A DNA stretch of 64,000 nucleotides from Parasponia andersonii (GCA_002914805.1 JXTB01000229.1:1-64000); one strand, 5' to 3'. Counted from the stretch's first letter, positions 34,809-48,002 are shown. Translations and numbers: made by a program. Notes: generated by a model not told the origin, from the sequence alone.

Positions 34809-37800
34809 ATGGCTACCGATAGTTTAGCATCTCTTTAAGTTCCACCACTTCAAGGCAGTAATTTTGATAACTGAACTATCAAAATGAAAGTCCTCCTTGG
34901 AGCACATGACATTTGGAAAGTAGTAGAGAAAAGCTACAAAGAGCCAAGAGATGAGGCAACACTATCCTCAACACAGAAGGATAGTTTAAAAGATTCAAAA
35001 AAGAGAGACAAAAAAGCTTTCTTCTTCATCTACTAGGCCTTAGATGACGACGGGTTTGAGAAAATCTCAAGTGTAACCTCTACTAAGGAAGTATGGGAAA
35101 AACTTCAAATTTCATACAAAAGAGAAGAAAAGGTCAAAAAGGTCCGCTTTCAAACTGTAAGAGGAGAGTTTGATTTATTACACATGACAGAGACTGAGTC
35201 AGTCTCTGACTATTTTTCTAGAGTTCTAACCTTCAAACTGTAAGAGGAGAGTTTGATTTATTACACATGATAGAGACTGAGTCAGTCTTTGACTATTTTT
35301 CTAGAGTTCTAACAATTTCTAATCAAATGAAGAGAAATGGTGAGAAACTAGAAAATGTTACGATCATGGAAAAGATTCTTTGATTGTTAGATCCAAAATT
35401 TGAGAGTATTATTACTATCATTGAGGAAACTAAAGACTTAGAAGTCATGATGATAGAACAACTCTTGGGTTCCTTGCAAACTCACAAAAAAAATAAAAAG
35501 AAGATGCAAAATTTCAATGAGCAGCTGCTTAAGACTCAACTCCAAAAGAAAGAAGAAGATTCCGGTAATGGAGGAGGTCGTGGCCAAGGAAGAGGTCGCG
35601 GATATGAAAGAGGAGGAAGAGGATGCTTTAACAACAATTATGAAAATGAAGATAGACGAGAAAGTTTGACAAGAGGTCGTGGAAGAGGTAACCCACGGCG
35701 TTGGTATGACAAGTCCCAAATCAAGTGTCACAACTGTTAGAGATATGGTCATTATGCTTCCAAATGTGGAGCTCCAAAGAAGATGCAAGAAAGAGCCAAC
35801 TATGCCGAAGATAAAAGACAAGAGAAATATATGTTGTTGTTAGCATACAAGGAGACCAATGTGTACTAAGAAAATATATGATATCTTGACAGCGAAGCAA
35901 GCAATCATATGTGTAGAAGAAGGGATATATTCGTAGAGCTTTACGAGTCGGTGACTGGGAATGTTTCATTTGGAGATGATTCCAAGGCAAAAGTAAAGGG
36001 CAAAGATAAAATTCTCATACACTTGAGAAATAGAGAACATCAGTTTATTCCAAATGTTTTCTGCGTGTCTAACATGAAGAGTAATATTTTGAGTCTTGGC
36101 CAACTCTTAGAGAAAAGCTATGATATTCACATGAAAAAAAATAGTCTTTCTTTAAGAGATAATAAAAATAATTTAATTACCAAAGTACCAATGACAAGAA
36201 ATAGAATGTTTTTATTACACATTCAAAATGATGTAGCAAAATGTCTAAAGGCTTGCTACAAAGATTCATCATGGCTTTGGCATCTAAGGTTTGGACATCT
36301 CAATTTTGGCGGCCTAGAATTATTAACAAAGAAGGAGATGATTTGAGGTCTACCCTTCATCAGTCAACCAGAGCAATTATGTGAAGGATGCTTATTGGGA
36401 AAGTAATTCAGAAGAAGCTTTCCAAGAGAATCGAGTTCCGAGCCCATAAATTGCTTGAGCTCATATATACCGACGTGTGTGGTTCAATAAGACCAAGCTC
36501 TCTCGATAAGAGTAACTACTTTCTCTTCTTTATCGATGATTTGTCAAGAAAGATTTGGGCGTATTTCTTGAAGGAGAAATTAGGAGTGTTCGAATAATTC
36601 AAGAATTTCAAAGCACTTGTTGAAAAGAAAGTGGTCGAAGTATCAAGGCAATGAGATCTGATAGAGGAGGAGAATTCACATCCTACAAGTTTCAGAAGTA
36701 TTGTGAAAACAACGGCATTCGCCGTCCTTTAATAGTACCAAGATCTCCTCAACAGAATGGTGTCACAGAAAGGAAGAATAGAACAATCTTAGACATAGCC
36801 AGAAACATACTCAAGAGCAAAGGAATGCCAAAGGAGTTTTGGGTTAAAGCTGTAGCTTGTGTAGTTTACCTGTCAAATCGCTCTCCAATAAGAAGCGTGT
36901 GGGAAAAGACGGCATAAGAAGCTTAGAGCGGAAGAAAGCCTGGAATCTCTCACCTAAAAGTATTTGGAAGCATAGATTATGCTCACATGCCTAATGAAAA
37001 GAGAACTAAGCTCGACAATAAAAGTGAAAAGTTTGTCTTTTTAGGCGACGACTCTAACTCAAAAGGCTACAATCTCTATAATCCAAGCAATGACAAAATA
37101 TTATTAGTCGCGATGTGAAGTTTGATAAAGAAAGCACCTAGAAATGGCACACACAAGAGGGAAATTATGACTTCCTACCATACATTGAAGAAGAAAGCAA
37201 GCAATGAAGAATGAAGTAAGTAAGAGAAGAACTACAAGAGCCTGTTAACCCACCTACTTCACTAATGGCAAGCACTCATCAAGAAACAATACCAGGATTG
37301 TCTTCAAGCAGCAGTTCAAGTGAAAGGATACCAAGATTAAGGAGCTTACAAGAGATGACTTGACTCTCTTTTGTCTCCTTGCTAATTGTGAACCATTAAA
37401 TTTTGATGAAGCTACACAGAGTAAAGAGTGGCGAGATGCGATGGATGAAGAAATAAACGCGATCACAAAGAATGATACATGGGAGTTTGCTATATTTCCA
37501 AAAGAGCACAAAGCAATCGACATGAAATGGGTTTACAAGGCTAAAAAGAATGCTAAAAGAGAAGTGGAGACATATAAGGCAAGATTGGTCACGAAAGGAT
37601 ACAGTCAAAGACTTGACATAGACTATGATGAGGTATTTGCTCCTCTCGTCCGTCTAGAAACAGTACGATTGATCATCTCATTGGCTGCTCAAAATAAATG
37701 TAAAAATTCATCAAATGGATACCAAGTCTGCATTCTGAAATAGAGTCCTTGAAGAGGAAGTATCTATAGAGCAACCATCTGAGTATGAGATTAAGGGACA

Positions 37801-38927
37801 AGAAGATAAGGTCCTAAAGTTGAAGACTTTACGAGTTAAAGCAAGTACCAAGAGCATGGAATAGCCGCATCTACAAGTACTTCCAAGAAAATAACTTCAT
37901 TAAATATCCTTATGAGCATGCGTTGTACATCAAAGTAAAAGATAGAGATATCTTGATCGTGTGCCTCTATGTCGATGATTTGACCTTCACAGGGAGTAAT
38001 CCATCCATGTTCGAAGAGTTTAAGAAAGCAATGATAAAGGAGTTCGAGATGACTGACATCAGACTCATGTGTTACTATCTTGGCATAGAAGTAAAGCAAT
38101 AAGAAGATGAACTTTTCATTTCACAAGAAGGCTATGCTAAGGAGATCATCAAGAAGTTCAAGATGAATGATTGCAAGACTGTCAGTACACCGATCGAATG
38201 TGGAGTCAAGCTATCAAAGCATGATGAAGGAGAGGAAGTGGATCCAACACTCTACAAGAGCTTAGTTGGAAGTTTGCGCTACCTGACTTGCACAAGACCT
38301 GACATTCTCTATGTTGTGGGCCTAGTCAGCCGTTACATGGAATCTCTAACAATCACTCACTTGAAAGTTGCCAAAAGAATCATTCGATATATTAAAGGTA
38401 CAACTAACTTTGGTTTACGATATTCATTATCTAATAACTATAATCTTATGGGTTATAGTGACAGTGATTGGAGTAGAGACTTAGATGATCGAAAGAGTAT
38501 AACTAGTTTTATATTCTTCATGGGAGATACTGCTTTCACATGGATATCTAAGAAACAACCAATCGTCACACTTTCAAGTTGTGAATCAAGTTGTGAAGCA
38601 GAGTATGTTGTAGCTACATCATGTGTCTGTCATACGATTTGGCTAAGAAACTTGTTGAAGAAACTATGCATTTAGCAGAATGAATCCACTGAGATCTATA
38701 TTGACAATAAATCAACAATTGTTTTGGTAAAGAATCTTGTCTTCCCTGATAGAAGCAAGGATATCGATACTCGCTACCATTATATAAGGGAATATGTTGC
38801 AAGAAAGGATGTGTAACTGAAGTATGTGATGACTCAAGATTAAGTGACAGATATTTTCATCAAACCACTCAAGCATGAAGATTTTCTTAAGTTAAGAAAT
38901 TTACTAGGTGTCACAAATCAAGTTTAA
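34809..38927 (+). pseudogene. Copia-1 gag-pol, multiply broken
   Basis: The frame begins with ATG at 34809 and ends with TAA at 38925-38927, but is interrupted by many stops and shifts. Recognisable parts: gag to about 35740, with an Arg/Gly-rich tract and a CCHC knuckle (CHNC ... GHYASKC at about 35733-35771) that has a TAG inside; pre-integrase (WHLRFGHLNFGGLELL, near 36280); integrase core (TDVCG, then SDRGGEFTS, then SPQQNGVTERKNRT, about 36460-36790); reverse transcriptase (WKW/KARLVTKGYSQ, YVDDL near 37967); RNase H (SCEAEYV near 38600). It cannot make a full polyprotein. Confidence 0.9.
35149..35310 (+). repeat. Tandem duplication of about 81 bp inside Copia-1 gag
   Basis: The stretch beginning TTCAAACTGTAAGAGGAGAG and ending TCTAGAGTTCTAAC appears twice back to back with two differences. 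Copia-2 has one copy at this place, so the duplication arose after the two elements separated. Confidence 0.85.
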
Positions 38928-38937
38928 GGGGGAGGGA

Positions 38938-39303
38938 TGTTAGAAATAAACTTCTTTGTGACCCATTGGGCCATAGTTTAGTTTTTTGAGTTGAGCTTGT
39001 TTTGGTGTGTGTGTGTGTGCGCGCGCTTAATAGCCCATAGTTTAATATCCAAGTTTCTAAAGTATTTTTGTATTTGTTGGATTACTCTTGTATTTGCTAG
39101 ATTGTATAATTAATTAGGTGGTTGGAGATTACATGGAGCATCTAAAGTAGTATAAATAGAGTTCTCCACCCCCTATTTTGTATTAAATAAAAGAGAAACA
39201 ATTCAAGTAATAATACAAATTCTTCTTTTTCACCAAAATTCTCTTTAATTTCTTCTTTAATTTTTCTAGCTTTTCTAGCCTTAAAAATCTCCTATTTCCA
39301 ACA
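38938..39303 (+). repeat. 3' LTR of Copia-1
   Basis: TGTTAGAAATAAAC to CCAACA. Includes a (TG)n(CG)n tract at about 39006-39026 that is shorter in the 5' LTR. Confidence 0.9.
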
Positions 39304-39947
39304 TAATGCACCTATGATCGTTGTTTTTTACATTATTTTCAGAAATATGGTTTAATTCTATTTTGATAAATTACTATGAGTACAATCTTTCATATTCCAA
39401 TACAATAACAGTAACAATGACAGCAATAATACGGTTATACTAGACAACATTTTATACTTAGCTAGTAGCTGATACCGTCTAATAAAATTTCACGAAAAAC
39501 ATGGCACGACTAACCACTAATTCAACTATATATAAAGTTACTCCGCAAAACAAAAAAAAAAAAAGAAAAAAGAAAAAGCTACGAGCAAAAACTACCAAAA
39601 GTCACAAGGCAATATTATACAACCAACCACTAGTATAAAATACTACGTAGATTGATACAATGACACGTAGAATAAAATTTAAGAATGAGTCTGATAAAAT
39701 CTAAAAAGAAAATAAATAAATAAATAAATAAATAAAATTAACAATCAGTCCAATAAAATCAAGAAATTTTTTTAAATAAAAACAAAAGATTGGACTGATG
39801 GAATTTGGTATGATAATAATTTTGTGATTCAGAGTATCATTTCCTGATCCTTTTTAAAAAAATTAGAGCTAATTAAAAAGGGTATTATAAATTTATTACA
39901 ACCCCTCCCAACTAAAATTTAAAAAATATACATGAAATAGGTTATTA
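39304..39947. other. Intergenic between Copia-1 and F-box pseudogene
   Basis: AT-rich, with an (AAAT)n microsatellite at about 39710-39738 and an A-rich tract at 39549-39575. No gene seen. Confidence 0.5.
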
Positions 39948-41110
39948 CTACATGTAGGATGTAGGTAAAACCCAAATTGGTGTTCGTTCAGTCATTTTGT
40001 CAATGACTTCATGATCAATGTTCAACCTTAAATTAGAAAGTCCGGTTTCAAGATCATACAAACCCATATCCCTAGGCCTATCATGACCTTTGTCGTAATT
40101 AGCATCCTTGTCACTGGTGAAGTATATGCTGTTCTTTTGGCACCCTACAACAGATATTGAAGTACTATCACCCAAAAACAATGCTTCATCGCCTATATTA
40201 TCTATCTCAATCCATTTTTGGGCATCTAAACTAAATTTAAACACTGAAAAACTCACTGACACATAATAGTCAAAGGCGTATCGGTACCTCCGTACTTTCA
40301 AAAGATCACCTCCCACAGATTCAACCAAATACACCTTATAAAGAAATAATTCTTCGTCTTCCCCTTCTCCTCCTTTGTCGTCTTCTACTTCATCTTCATC
40401 AGGACTTGATATGTCTTCTAGTTCTATTACATTTACTTTAAATGGGTCAGTAACGTCAAAAGGTATAAGTCTTTCTGCCCGAGTTATGGCATAAAATCGA
40501 TCCTTGTAGTGCACAATATCCTCAATTACTATTTAATCCCTAACACGATAGTCCATGTAGAGTCTTTAACAGGTCTAATATAAGCTACATCAAATTTGCC
40601 TCCATAGATCAACACAAGGATTAGATAAATTCGATTTGAAACTGGATCAGGAGTAAACGTTGTCATCTTTGTAATATGATATTCACGAACATCATAATAA
40701 AGCTCCACAAACTCCTCCGTAAGTAAACAAGGGAAGGAGATGAATAATAGTCTTTTCGTCTCTCACGTAAAAGAGCTGTAAAGTGTTAACATAATATTTT
40801 CATCAACATTAAGTATCCATCCTTCTGAAGAACTACAAAAGGCTCTATCATATGGAGGAAATATTAATTTCGACAACAAGAATTTGTAATCCAATACATT
40901 ATACATACCCCATTCATCACTATTTTCACATTCGTTGGGAACAAAAAGCAGGGGTACCTAATGATAGCTCAACTTGACAAGTTTAGCTTTGTTATCCTTT
41001 GCTACAAAATGCCTCGAGCAACAAACAACACTAAATAGCAAACAGTCCTTTAGTAATTCCAACTTATTCAAAACCGTGTTTAAAAGATGTTTTGGCAAAC
41101 TTGTCCAATA
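39948..41110 (-). pseudogene. F-box / DUF295 (KIB1-4, SKIP23-like) pseudogene
   Basis: From about 41107 the minus strand reads an F-box (WTSLPKHLLNTVLNKL, then DCLLFSVVC, then VAKDNKAKL), followed by the SSEGWIL block and the DUF295 beta-propeller end, which is still open as 188 codons at 39948-40514 (FSLDAQKWIEIDNIGDEALFLGDS, then IYFTSD, then MGLYDLETG). Between them are an in-frame TAG after LVKLSYH (about 40960), a TGA near 40765, a frameshift after it, and another shift before the last segment. No start codon was found upstream of the F-box. Functional relatives are SCF ubiquitin-ligase substrate receptors. The Gypsy element sits about 550 bp upstream. Confidence 0.82.
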
Positions 41111-41650
41111 TGAAAAGATGATAGAAAAAATAACATTTAATATAAATAAAGCGGCAGAAATTGATTTTCGATAGTTCTACAAATGCTAGTCTAAAACCCT
41201 GCTTCTATTCGCGTAATTATGTAAACAGAGAGGACAGATTGTAATCAGAAAGTCCAGCACATAATTTATTCATTATATTGCTGCAATTTTCGGTTTTTCT
41301 TTTTTTATAGAAAATAATCGGCAAACAAGGTTTAAGAGAGAGGGAGGTATTAAAAAAAACAATTGAATCAACTCAACAAAATCAGAAGGCGTTGAATAGA
41401 AAACTAAATAAATATGATGCTTGATATACAGTCAAAAATTTAACATACAAAAAAATACGTAAAGAAAACGAAAGTGAGGGATTGGAGAGTGAGGCCAAGG
41501 AATGAGCTCTAGTGCTGCTGCCACCATTAAAAGTAGAACGGCGGGGCCATTGATCTCAAAAACACAAATTACTAAAAAAGAACGATAAAAAGCGCATTAT
41601 ATCCCAAATGACAGCGGGTCTTATATCCATTATATAGGAAGAGAGGAAAG
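41111..41650. other. Upstream remnant of F-box pseudogene
   Basis: AT-rich with a short GC-richer piece at 41505-41555. No separate gene recognised. It ends at the Gypsy target duplication. Confidence 0.4.
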
Positions 41651-41655
41651 GAATA

Positions 41656-42113
41656 TGATGTAGCAGCCACGTCAATGACCCAAAGTTAAGTCTAAAATTC
41701 CAAAACTCAATTTAATGAGCATTTTATTGGTTGGTATAATACTATTGTGTGTTAGGTATCGTAGACTTATTTTTTTTTGAAATGTGTTAGATTATTTAAC
41801 TTATTTATTTGAAGTGTGTTAGGTGAATAATTTGTTTATTTGAAGTGTGTTATGTAAACAATTTATTTATTTTAAGTATGTTTGGTTGGTAGGTGCTAGT
41901 TGTATGGTTATAAGTTTCTTAGAATTATTTTATTGGATGGTTTAGATTAATCCTAAACTTGTATAAATTGCCTTCATTAGCAAGAGTTGTAATCATCCAA
42001 TCTTCAGTCAAAATTTTAGTTTTCTCTTCTAAATTCTCTTTGAGAATTTTGTTTATTTCTTTTTTCGTTGTGAGAACGCAAATTAGAGCGAAATCTAGCA
42101 ACCCGATACATCA
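41656..42113 (+). repeat. 5' LTR of Gypsy element
   Basis: Longer than the 3' LTR mainly because a unit of about 31 bp (AATTTGTTTATTTGAAGTGTG...) is present twice near 41830-41890 and once in the 3' LTR. Tips TGATG and CATCA. Confidence 0.92.
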
Positions 42114-42615
42114 ATTGGTACCAGAACCTACCTCTGTATCAGACATAGCTTTCCTGTTACCGTCACCTTACACTATTTCTATTAAAAAAAAAAGTCCCCT
42201 TATTTCATCATCACTTTCGTTATCAAATCCTTACCATCACCTTCCTACAACAATTATTTACCATACATATACATATAACCCTTCCATACACTGTCTTTGT
42301 TTCCAAAAAAAAAAAGATGGCGTATATTAAAGTTTCCACCTTGGAGAACTTACTTCATTCCTTTAAGGTAATATATACATTTTTGTAAGCTTTATTTTTT
42401 TTTATTGTTTATATTTTTGAGAGTTCTATTTTTCTTTACTTTTAAGAGTTTGTACTATTTTCTTTCCTATAAGAGTAAAAAAAAAGTAAAAAGTAAAAAA
42501 AAATTAAAAAAAAGTAAAAAAAAAAGTAATTCTATCTTTATTTACTTTTAAAAATTTGCACTATTTTCTTTCCTATAAAAGCAAAAAAAAAAAGTAAAAA
42601 GTAAAAAAAAAAAAA
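42114..42615 (+). other. Gypsy leader
   Basis: Untranslated leader from primer site to gag ATG. It includes A-rich near-tandem repeats of AAAAAGTAAAAAG at 42475-42615, with a duplicated TTGCACTATTTTCTTTCC-like segment. Confidence 0.6.
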
Positions 42616-45600
42616 ATGTCGGACGGAGGGTCTAGCCAACAAAATCCCGCTGTGGAAGAGTTTGCAACAAAGGAGTCTATATGTGTACTTGATAGAAGAT
42701 TACAGAATCTAGAGACAATGCTTACAAATTTAACTCAACACTTTCTTGGGGGACGAAACAACAATTATGAGCAACGAAGACATGACGAAGTTGATCCTCT
42801 TATAAATTTTAGGCGGCATCGAAATCATTTTTTCCAAGATGAAGATTCTAGTGAAGATAATGAGGGACCAGCCATACCTGAAAATAACCAAGGATCTCGG
42901 CAAAATGACTACCGCATGAAGATCGAGAATCCGCAATTTAATGGTCTACTCGTGATTGAAAAATTCCTTGATTAGCTAGCTGAAGTAGAGAAGTTCTTTG
43001 AATATTGGGGTACGCAAGAACACATAAAGGTCAAATTGGTAGCTTATCGAGTCAAAGGAGGTGCGTTAGCTTGATAGGATCAATTACAAATGATACATAT
43101 TTAGCAAGGGAGAAACAAAGTTCATACTTGGCGGCGAATGAAATAATTGATGATCGAGCACTTCCTACCTCCAGATTACGAACAAGCACTTTTCAGTTGA
43201 TATCAATATTGCCGACAAGCATATCGGACAATACAAGAATATGTAACTGAGTTTCACAAACTGGCTGCCCGAGTTGACATTTGCGAATCTAAAAGTCAAA
43301 AGATTTCAAGATTCATTGATGGACGTCGTACAAACATACAAGATGAGGTATTCAAACAATCTCATAATACTTTATCTAGAACAATTCAACTCGCTTTGCA
43401 AATTGAAACTCAACTCAACAAAAAGACAAATCACAACCCAATAACTGCACAATTCTCTTTACCACCACAAAGATCTGATTTGAGCAAAGTGAAGGCCATA
43501 GAAAGATCACACGATGGAGTAATAAGACCAACTCCTTCTCACAACCAACCAACCACTCGACCGCAAAGAGAAGTAGCCAACAACAACACTAACAACCCTT
43601 ATGCAGTCTCGAGAGGTAATAAATATTATCGTTGTGGACAAATAGGCTACTATTCAAATCAATGTCTTCAGAACAGACCCGTCAATCTAACCACACATGA
43701 TGACAACATCGAAAGAGACGAGATGTATTTCGAGAATGAGGAGTACACAGATGAATTTGAACCCGAGGAAGTCGTCTATGGAGATGAAGGTATTTCCTTG
43801 GTGATAAGACGATTGATGTATACATCAAAGAAGGAAGAAGATATACAACGACACAACATCTTCAAGACTCGCTGTATGGTTGAACAACGAGTGTGTGATC
43901 TTATCATTGATAGTGGGAGTAGCGAGAATATAGTATCAAAGACTATGGTGGATAAGTTACAACTGCTAACCCAACCACATACTACGCCGTATCGCATTGG
44001 CTGGATCAAGGACGTCGGTGAAACAAAGGTGACACAACAATGTCGAGTTCCTTTCTCCATCGGTAAATACAAAGATGAGGTATTATGTGATATTGTTGAT
44101 ATGGATGCCTGTCATATGTTGCTTGGTCGACCGTGGCAATTCGATTTAAATACTATATATAATGGTAAAGTTAACACATATAGCTTCCACAAGGATGATA
44201 TGAAGATTACTCTGTCTCCTCTAAAGCTACAAAATAACCAAACAACCCCCACCAGGACCAACCTTCTTTTTGTACCTAAAGAGACATATACTCCTACCAA
44301 TATTCTTGTACAAGTTCAAACATTATTGTCTGAATTTGAAGACATTATTCCTGAAGAGTTACCCGTTAGTTTACCACCCCTGCGAAATATTCAACACCAG
44401 ATTGATCTTGTTCCTGGAGCAAGTCTACCGAGTCTACCGCACTACCGCATGAGTCCTAAGGAGTATAAGATCCTACAAATACAAGTCCAACATCTCCTCA
44501 AGAAAGGGATGATTAGAGAAAGTATGAGCCCTGTGGCTGTACCTGTACTCCTAACACCGAAGAAAGACGGAAGCTGGAGGATGTGCATTGATAGTCGAGC
44601 CATTAACAAGATTATGATACGATATCGATTTCCTATCCCACGATTGGATGACATGATTGATAGATTGGAAGGATCAAAGCTCTTTTCCAAGATTGATTTG
44701 CGGAGTGGATACCATCAGATTCGTATTCATCCTGGAGATGAATGGAAGACTGCATTCAAAACACATAAAGGACTATACGAGTGGTTAGTTATGCCGTTCG
44801 GTCTATCCAATGCCCTGAGTACTTTCATGAGGTTAATGAATCAGGTATTCCAACCCTTCATTGGAAGATTTGTCGTAGTTTAATTTGATGACATTTTAGT
44901 CTATAGTCAGAATGAGAAAGAACATCTACAACACCCGACCGAAGTTTTTAATACACTTCATAAGAATCAGTTGTATGTCAACCTAAAAAAATGTAGCTTT
45001 ATGACTGACAGCTTAGTCTTCTTGGGCTTTGTTGTAAGTTCTAACGGAATCAAAGTCGATCAAGATAAAGTTAAGGCTATCCGAGATGGCCAATACTGAA
45101 GACCATTACAGAAGTTCAGAGTTTTTATGATCTTGCAATGTTCTATAGACAATTTATGAGAAACTTCAGCACTATAGCTGCACCGCTCACCGATTATTTG
45201 AACTAAAAGCAATTCCTTTGGACAGAAGAAGTAGAACAAAGTTTTGCTGTCTTAAAGGAAAAACTCACAAATGCACCCGTCCTTGCACTTCCTAGCTTTG
45301 ACAAAATTTTTGAAGTCGACTGTGACACTTCTCGCATAGGAGTTGGAGCTGTTCTATCCTAAGATATGAAACCAATAGCTTTCTTTGGTGAAAAGCTCAG
45401 CGAAGCCAGAAAGAAGTGGTCAACATATGAACAAGAATTATATGCGATTGTTCGTACATTACAACAATAGGAACTATATCTAGTGCAGAAGGAATTCATC
45501 CTCAATATGGATCATCAAGCTCTTAAGTACCTCAACAAATCTTTCAAACCAAATCAAATGCATGCTCGATGGATTTCCTACATCTAGAAGTTCACTTTCT

Positions 45601-46913
45601 CTCTTAAGCATAAGTCAGGACAATTAAACAAGGTTGCTGATGCATTGAGTCACCGAGTTACGTTACTAACTGCTGTTCAAAATAAAATAATCAGTTTTGA
45701 TTATTTGAAAGACTTATACGCTGATGATAAAGATTTCAAGGAAGAATGGGAGAAATGTATTAATAGAGTTGCAAATAAACATCAAATACATGATAGTTTT
45801 CTATTCTTTGAAAATCGTTTATGTATTCCACGAGGATTTCTCAAAGAACACATCATTCAGGAACTAAACGCAGGAGGGTTAGAAGGACATATGGGACGAG
45901 ACAAAACTGTTTCATTAGTGGAAGATCGATACTTTTGGCCATATCTTAAGTGTGATGTCGAGAAATTTGTCAAGCGTTGTTATATATGCCAGACTGCAAA
46001 GGGACAAGCTCAAAACACTGGGTTGTACATGCCACTTCCTATTCCTGATGCACCTTGGGAAGATTTGTCCATAGATTTCGTCTTAGGACTACCGCGAACA
46101 CAAAAAGGTTCGGATTCTTTCTTTATTGTGGTAGATCGTTTTTCAAAAATGGCTCATTTTATTCCCTACAAGAAAACTTCAGATGCTACTCATATTGCAT
46201 AATTGTTCTTTCGAGAGATTGTTCATCTGCATGGGTTACCAAGGACAATAGTCTCTGATCGCGATAGTAAATTCCTCAGTCATTTTTGGCGCACTTTGTG
46301 GAAGAGACTTGATACCACCTTGCAATTTAGTAGCACTTGTCATCCCCAAACAGATGGGCAAACTGAAGTCACTAATCGCACACTGGGCAATATTTTACAG
46401 TGCTTGATTAAAGAAAACCCAAGACAATGGGAGAATGTTCTACCGTAAGCTGAGTTTGTTTACAATAATATGCCAAATCATTCCAGCAATAAATCTCCAT
46501 TTGAAATTGTTTATATTCGTCCTCCGTTGTATATTCTCGACTTGGTACCTTTACCAAAACTTTCAGGAATGAGCATTATTGCTGATCATTTGATTAATAA
46601 GGCGATCAATATCCATGAAAAAGTGAAAAGAAAGTTAGAAGAGTCCAGTGCAAAATACAAGGCTAATGCTGACAAGCACAGAAGATTCAAGACTTTCAAA
46701 GAAAGCGATTTTGTAATGGTTCATTTACGTAAAGAAAGACTTCCAACAATAGGATACAATAAACTTAAGCAGAAGAAAATTGGCCCCTTTCGTATTATTC
46801 AAAAGATTAATGATAATGCATATATCATTGATCTACTAGATAGCTACATAATTTCTAAGACCTTTAATATTCAAGACCTGTACGAGCACTATGGGCCAGA
46901 AGTCATACCTTGA
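42616..46913 (+). pseudogene. Gypsy gag-pol, broken by stops and shifts
   Basis: Gag from ATG 42616 stays open to a TAG at about 42973, then shifts. A degenerate zinc knuckle ([14 protein letters not shown], with Tyr for the usual His) lies near 43630. The longest frame (43396-44883, 495 codons) holds the aspartic protease ([12 protein letters not shown]) and the front of reverse transcriptase ([21 protein letters not shown]). The catalytic box is preceded by TAA where YFDDIL is expected (44881-44883). RNase H (FEVDCD, YEQELYAI) follows with several stops. Integrase (HMGRDKT and ICQTAK zinc part, [25 protein letters not shown]) is mostly readable in 45645-46448. The tail ends at 46913. Confidence 0.9.
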
Positions 46914-46950
46914 GCAACTCGAGGACAAGTTTTTTCAAGTGGGGGAGAAC

Positions 46951-47377
46951 TGACGTAGCAGCCCACATCCATGATCCAAAGCTAAGGCCCAAAATTCTAA
47001 AACCCAATCTAATGAACATTCCATTGGTTGGTAGAATGCTTTTGTGTGTTAGGTATTGTAGACTTATTTTTTTTGAATGTGTTAGATTATTTAACTTGTT
47101 TATTTGAAGTGTGTTAGGTAAACAATTTGTTTATTTTAAGTATGTTTGGTTGGTAGGTATTAGGTGTATGGTTATAAGTTTCTTAGAATTATTTTATTGA
47201 ATAGTTTAGATTAATCCTAAACTTGTATAAATTGCTTTCATTGGTAAGAGTTGTAATCATCCAATCTTCAATCTAAATCTTGGTTTTCTCTTTTAAATTC
47301 TCTTTGAGAATTTTGTTTATTTCTTTTCTCGTTGTGAAAACATAAGTTAGAGCGAAATCTAGCAACCCGCTGCGTCA
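46951..47377 (+). repeat. 3' LTR of Gypsy element
   Basis: TGACGTAGCAG to CTGCGTCA, with a purine tract just before it and the GAATA duplication just after. Confidence 0.93.
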
Positions 47378-47382
47378 GAATA

Positions 47383-48002
47383 AGAAAGAGATGAACCGAC
47401 TAACGAGCCTATTTTAAAAACCCATTGTACCTCTAATTTAAATTCTGAAATTACCGATGGTTAAAAAAGAAATACTAATCAAGCCAATACTCTCACTCTA
47501 ATAGGTAAAACTTAAGTCTCCCTTTTAGGAACGTCCTTATGTATTGTTAATAACATTATCCTGATCCTGCTAAACCACAATTAATCTAAAAATGTTGCCG
47601 ATATCAGTATTATGGCATGAAATGAAAATATACACAAAATATATACCATATATACTCAACGATCACCCATGTTATAAATTGTTATAAATTGGGCTAAAAC
47701 CAAAAGATGGATTGTAATACCAGTCGCCTTTAGTTTAGCCTCTTATCACTCTCTTCTAAGACGCAACAAATTACTAACGTCTGTTTTTTCTAGTGCTTAA
47801 TTTGCAGTACTCATCTTTTTTTTTTTTTTTTCCCTTATATATATATCAGGAATAAGTTTTAGGGGCATGAACTATTCTGTGGTGGAGACCTAATTAAGGA
47901 AATCCAATTCGAGTACCTCGGAGATTATTTTATTTTGATTTTATAGTCACATTTTGTCTTTTATGTGATGGTGAGAAAATTCTAGTTTTACTTGGACTAT
48001 AT
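47383..48002. other. Intergenic; contains RLP-upstream-like sequence
   Basis: AT-rich, with a T run at 47817-47833. The last part (47905-48003) matches the region upstream of RLP1 (31545-31635), sharing GAAAATTCTAGTTT and GACTATATTGCTAA-like words. It then joins abruptly to GT90 exon 5 sequence, marking an old duplication breakpoint. Confidence 0.5.

Larger units (their letters stand above)
33923..39303 (+). mobile_element. Copia-1: decayed Copia LTR retrotransposon
   Basis: LTRs at 33923-34292 and 38938-39303 (370 and 366 bp) both start TGTTAGAAATAAA and end TTTCCAACA. A degraded initiator-Met primer site is at 34296-34307 and a purine tract (AAGGGGGAGGGA) ends at 38937. Internal order is gag, protease, integrase, reverse transcriptase, RNase H, which defines Copia. 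The same family occurs inverted at 53009-59118. The LTRs differ at many positions and by indels, so the insertion is not recent. The 5-bp flanks (TAGTA and TAATG) do not match. Confidence 0.92.
41651..47382 (+). mobile_element. Gypsy (Ty3-type) LTR retrotransposon with GAATA target duplication
   Basis: The element spans 41656-47377, with GAATA at 41651-41655 and 47378-47382. LTRs are 41656-42113 (458 bp) and 46951-47377 (427 bp); tips TGACGTAGCAG and CTGCGTCA are inverted in the 3' LTR and slightly mutated in the 5' LTR. Degenerate Met-type primer site TGGTACCAGAAC at 42116-42127; purine tract GTGGGGGAGAAC ends at 46950. Internal order is gag, protease, reverse transcriptase, RNase H, integrase, which defines Gypsy. 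The integrase end (VHLRKERLP and the DLYEHYGPE tail) resembles chromovirus-like elements, but no chromodomain follows. The coding part has scattered stops. Confidence 0.93.

Noticed and set aside
33918-39308. Target duplication for Copia-1
   Set aside because: Flanks TAGTA and TAATG match at only three of five positions; not claimed.
46700-46913. Chromodomain at the end of the Gypsy integrase
   Set aside because: The frame ends soon after the DLYEHYGPE motif; no chromodomain residues could be recognised.
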